Source of the DNA: Planktothrix agardhii NIES-204
Lineage (GTDB): Bacteria; Cyanobacteriota; Cyanobacteriia; Cyanobacteriales; Microcoleaceae
DNA: 64,000 nucleotides
Assembly (NCBI GenBank): GCA_003609755.1
Contig: AP017991.1
Location: forward strand, 3,241,501-3,305,500
Direction of reading: 5' to 3'
Shown: piece by piece, positions 61,431-64,000 of the stretch
Layout: the number at the start of each line of letters is the position of its first letter
Position numbering within the stretch: position 1 is the stretch's first letter
Notes under the pieces: generated by a model
What the model was told of the DNA's origin: nothing
Seen by the model: the letters and a program-made list of their open reading frames with translations, nothing else
Database searches by the model: none
Translations under genes and position numbers: made by a program

Positions 61431-64000
61431 ATGGCAATTTTACATGGAAGTTGGTGCATGACGTCGAAGGGGTGTTTTTTCCTTTGGGCAGAAACCTGGC
61501 GGCGAGTCCCGTCGGAGTCCTTTTATTCAGAAGCAATTTTTCCCTATCCTTTTGCTTTAAATGATACAGAATTATTGACTCAACCCTTATTAAAAAATAT
61601 TGGGTTATCAAATATTCTATCCCAACAAATTATAGCGTTACCAACAGATATTTCTGAATCTGGAGACCTGACTCCGATTTATTCTGCTACAACTAATATT
61701 CCTAAATCCTATCTTTATCCTTGGCAAATTACGGGAATTTCTCTTAATCCTAAACAAGCGTTTCAATTTTTACAATCCCTACCCTTGAATACCGTTATAA
61801 CATCTGATTCCGACCTGGGGGAAGATCTACGTTTTTGGTCACATATTGCTCGTTGGAGTTTGGATTTATTAGCTAGATCTAAATTTTTACCTGGATTAAT
61901 TCAACAATCTGATCAAACTATTATATCTCAATGGCAACCGCTTCTTGATAGTGCTATTGATCAAGCTCGATTATTGCGTTTTGCCCAACAAATGCCAAGG
62001 GTTTGTCAAGTGTATCAGGAGTTAATAGCAGGTGATAGTTTAGCGATTAATTTGCCCCTATCTGCTCAGGATATTATTATTAATTTTTTATCGGTAATGA
62101 TTGATCAACAGGTGAGAAATGTAGCCAAGGAAGTTAATAAAAAAGCGATTGTATCACTTCCAATTTGGCAGAAATGGTTACAAAGTTTAGGAGAACAGGA
62201 AAATACTATTAATGCCGAATTAACAGAAATAGAATCCCTAGAAACCGCTTTAAAAAATTGGACTGCTCCCCTACAATATTCTTTATCTGAACCCAATCTA
62301 TTTGCGACGGCTTTTCATTTACATCCTCCCACAGAATATAATCCTAATTGGCAATTAGAATATTGTCTACAAGCTATTGATCAACCTGAATTTATTGTTA
62401 ATTCTAATATTGTTTGGAATCATCCCGTTGACTCGTTTAATTATCGAGGGAGAACGATTAAACATCCCCAGGAAACCCTGTTAAAAGGCTTAGGATTGGC
62501 TTCAAAATTATATCCGGTAATTGAAACCAGTTTACAGCAAGCACGCCCCCAAAGCTGTAGTTTAAATCCTTTACAAGCTTATCAATTCTTGAAAAGCTAT
62601 GCTTGGCGTTTTACTGATAGTGGTTTAGGGGTAATATTACCTCCCAGTTTAGCAAATCGAGAGGGGTGGGCGAGTCGATTAGGATTAAGTATTAAAGCAG
62701 AAACGCCTAAATTAAAAACCAATGAAAGATTAGGATTAAAAAGTTTATTTAACTTTAAATGGCAATTATCAATTGGTGGTCAAACCATGACTAAAGCGGA
62801 ATTTGATCGCTTAGTTGCTAAGGAAAGTCCGTTAGTAGAAATTAATGGGGAATGGGTGGAGTTACGGGAATCGGATATTAGATCGGCAAAGATATTTTTT
62901 AGTCAAAGAAAAGATGAAATGACTCTTTCTTTAGAAGATGCGTTAAGGTTATCAACGGGAGATACTCAAATGATTGAAAAATTACCCGTTGTTAACTTTG
63001 AAGCGGGAGGAAAATTACAGGAATTATTGAATACTTTAACCAATAATCGTAACTTAGAACCGATTCCAAATCCTAAAGATTTTCAAGGGGAATTACGACC
63101 CTATCAAGCTAGAGGTGCAGGTTGGTTGTCTTTCCTAGAAAAATGGGGTTTAGGAGCTTGTTTAGCTGATGATATGGGCTTGGGAAAAACCATAGAATTT
63201 ATTGCTTTTTTACTGCATTTAAAAGAACAAAATAGTTTAGAAAATCCGGTTTTATTGGTTTGTCCAACATCGGTTTTAGGGAATTGGGAACGGGAGGTTA
63301 AAAAGTTTAGTCCGACCTTAAAAGTTATGGTTCATCATGGCGATAAACGCGCCAAAGGTAAAAATTTTGCTAAAATAATTCAAGATAAAAATTTAGTGAT
63401 TACCAGTTATCCCTTAACCTTCCGAGACGAGAAAGAATTGCAAGGGGTAACTTGGCAAGGATTGGTATTAGATGAAGCTCAAAATATTAAAAATCCCGAT
63501 GCTAAACAATCCAAAACTGTTAGAAATATTAACGCATCTTTCAAAATAGCATTAACAGGAACTCCGGTAGAAAATCGCCTCTCGGAATTGTGGTCAATTA
63601 TGGATTTTTTAAATCCAGGGTATTTAGGACAACGGCTATTTTTTCAACGACGGTTTGCTATTCCCATTGAAAAATATGGGGATACGGACTCTTTAAAGAT
63701 TTTGCGATCGCTTGTTCAACCTTTTATTTTACGTCGGTTAAAAACCGATAAGGATATTATTCAAGATTTACCCGAAAAACAGGAAAATATAGTATTTTGT
63801 CTATTAACAACTGAACAAGCAACCCTATATCAAAAGATTGTCGATGACTCCTTAGCAAAAATTGATGATGCGGAAGGAATTCAACGTCGAGGGATGATTT
63901 TAGCTCTATTAGTAAAACTTAAACAACTCTGCAACCATCCAGTTTTAATCGAAGCTAAAGTTAAAAATAGTAAAAAATCAGATATAATTAAGACCCAATA
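61431..64000 (+). CDS. SNF2-family DEAD/DEAH helicase, cut by window end
   Basis: About 857 residues visible from ATG 61431; no stop before 64000, so the C-terminal helicase part is missing. The first 500 residues are a cyanobacterial/bacterial SNF2-associated region (MAILHGSWCM, FFLWAETWRR, SLFNFKWQLSIGGQTMT). The SNF2_N ATPase starts near residue 550: LRPYQARGAGWLSFL, Walker A ADDMGLGKT, DEAQ box VLDEAQNIKN, then LTGTPVENRLSELW and LRRLKTDKDI. Bacterial SNF2 proteins remodel protein-DNA complexes; this type often neighbours a SWIM zinc-finger gene, which would lie beyond the window. Start chosen at the first Met with family sequence. Confidence 0.9.
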   Translation, partial: MAILHGSWCMTSKGCFFLWAETWRRVPSESFYSEAIFPYPFALNDTELLTQPLLKNIGLSNILSQQIIALPTDISESGDLTPIYSATTNIPKSYLYPWQITGISLNPKQAFQFLQSLPLNTVITSDSDLGEDLRFWSHIARWSLDLLARSKFLPGLIQQSDQTIISQWQPLLDSAIDQARLLRFAQQMPRVCQVYQELIAGDSLAINLPLSAQDIIINFLSVMIDQQVRNVAKEVNKKAIVSLPIWQKWLQSLGEQENTINAELTEIESLETALKNWTAPLQYSLSEPNLFATAFHLHPPTEYNPNWQLEYCLQAIDQPEFIVNSNIVWNHPVDSFNYRGRTIKHPQETLLKGLGLASKLYPVIETSLQQARPQSCSLNPLQAYQFLKSYAWRFTDSGLGVILPPSLANREGWASRLGLSIKAETPKLKTNERLGLKSLFNFKWQLSIGGQTMTKAEFDRLVAKESPLVEINGEWVELRESDIRSAKIFFSQRKDEMTLSLEDALRLSTGDTQMIEKLPVVNFEAGGKLQELLNTLTNNRNLEPIPNPKDFQGELRPYQARGAGWLSFLEKWGLGACLADDMGLGKTIEFIAFLLHLKEQNSLENPVLLVCPTSVLGNWEREVKKFSPTLKVMVHHGDKRAKGKNFAKIIQDKNLVITSYPLTFRDEKELQGVTWQGLVLDEAQNIKNPDAKQSKTVRNINASFKIALTGTPVENRLSELWSIMDFLNPGYLGQRLFFQRRFAIPIEKYGDTDSLKILRSLVQPFILRRLKTDKDIIQDLPEKQENIVFCLLTTEQATLYQKIVDDSLAKIDDAEGIQRRGMILALLVKLKQLCNHPVLIEAKVKNSKKSDIIKTQ

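Noticed and set aside
61402-61611. 69-residue minus-strand ORF
   Set aside because: Antisense to the conserved N-terminus of the SNF2 helicase, which starts at 61431.

Overview
The window reads as the chromosome of a filamentous, low-GC cyanobacterium; a Planktothrix/Oscillatoria-like organism is my inference. Support: GCGATCGC (HIP1-type) octamers are scattered through it; petH carries an N-terminal phycobilisome-linker (CpcD-like) domain; there is a CBS-CP12 fusion, a LabA-like NYN protein, a DUF29 protein and an apocarotenoid oxygenase; and heptameric short tandem repeats and small palindromic elements of cyanobacterial type are frequent.

Layout. 1-2.9 kb: 96-bp tandem repeats, an orphan beta-class DNA methyltransferase, tRNA-Ser(UGA) and a metallophosphoesterase. 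2.9-7.1 kb: nadA, a DUF2064 glycosyltransferase-like gene, two pentapeptide-repeat genes and the CBS-CP12 gene. 7.1-9.65 kb (minus): three overlapping genes for an OLD/ABC-like ATPase, a small TOPRIM-like protein and a 2-oxoglutarate/Fe(II) oxygenase. 9.7-12.4 kb: lipid A/fatty acid genes lpxC-fabZ-lpxA, then DUF29. 12.4-20.8 kb: NACHT membrane protein, family-2 glycosyltransferase, leuA, NYN/LabA-like gene, a decayed TnpB, a NarL-type response regulator and a thioredoxin-like ferredoxin. 21.0-27.1 kb: a 2053-residue DUF4347/Calx-beta-like/RTX exoprotein with recently amplified repeats. 27.4-31.7 kb: sulfotransferase, then three nearly identical tandem Rpn-family PD-(D/E)XK nuclease genes. 31.8-40.8 kb: yajQ, a DprA/LOG-like protein, carotenoid oxygenase, leuS, a TauE/SafE transporter, petH and a GDSL hydrolase. 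41.4-45.7 kb: a 1451-residue RTX/Calx-beta/beta-helix exoprotein. 46.8-57.2 kb: an HTH-NB-ARC-TPR STAND ATPase and a roughly 2700-residue TPS-secreted-type CHAT protein interrupted by one frameshift in a G run. 57.4-64 kb: pyrE, an exported hypothetical, an M20 amidohydrolase, bioD, an ATPase remnant and a SNF2-family helicase cut by the window end.

Housekeeping genes (nadA, lpxC, fabZ, lpxA, leuA, leuS, petH, pyrE, bioD) alternate with accessory genes that look conflict- or surface-related. The most interesting are the Rpn triplication with variable four-residue repeats, the TPS-CHAT protein with a possible phase-variable tract, the ATPase/TOPRIM-like pair and two STAND NTPases. Small mobile or palindromic elements sit in most long intergenic gaps, and some have become part of coding sequence. 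Functions are assigned by reading motifs; no database search was possible.
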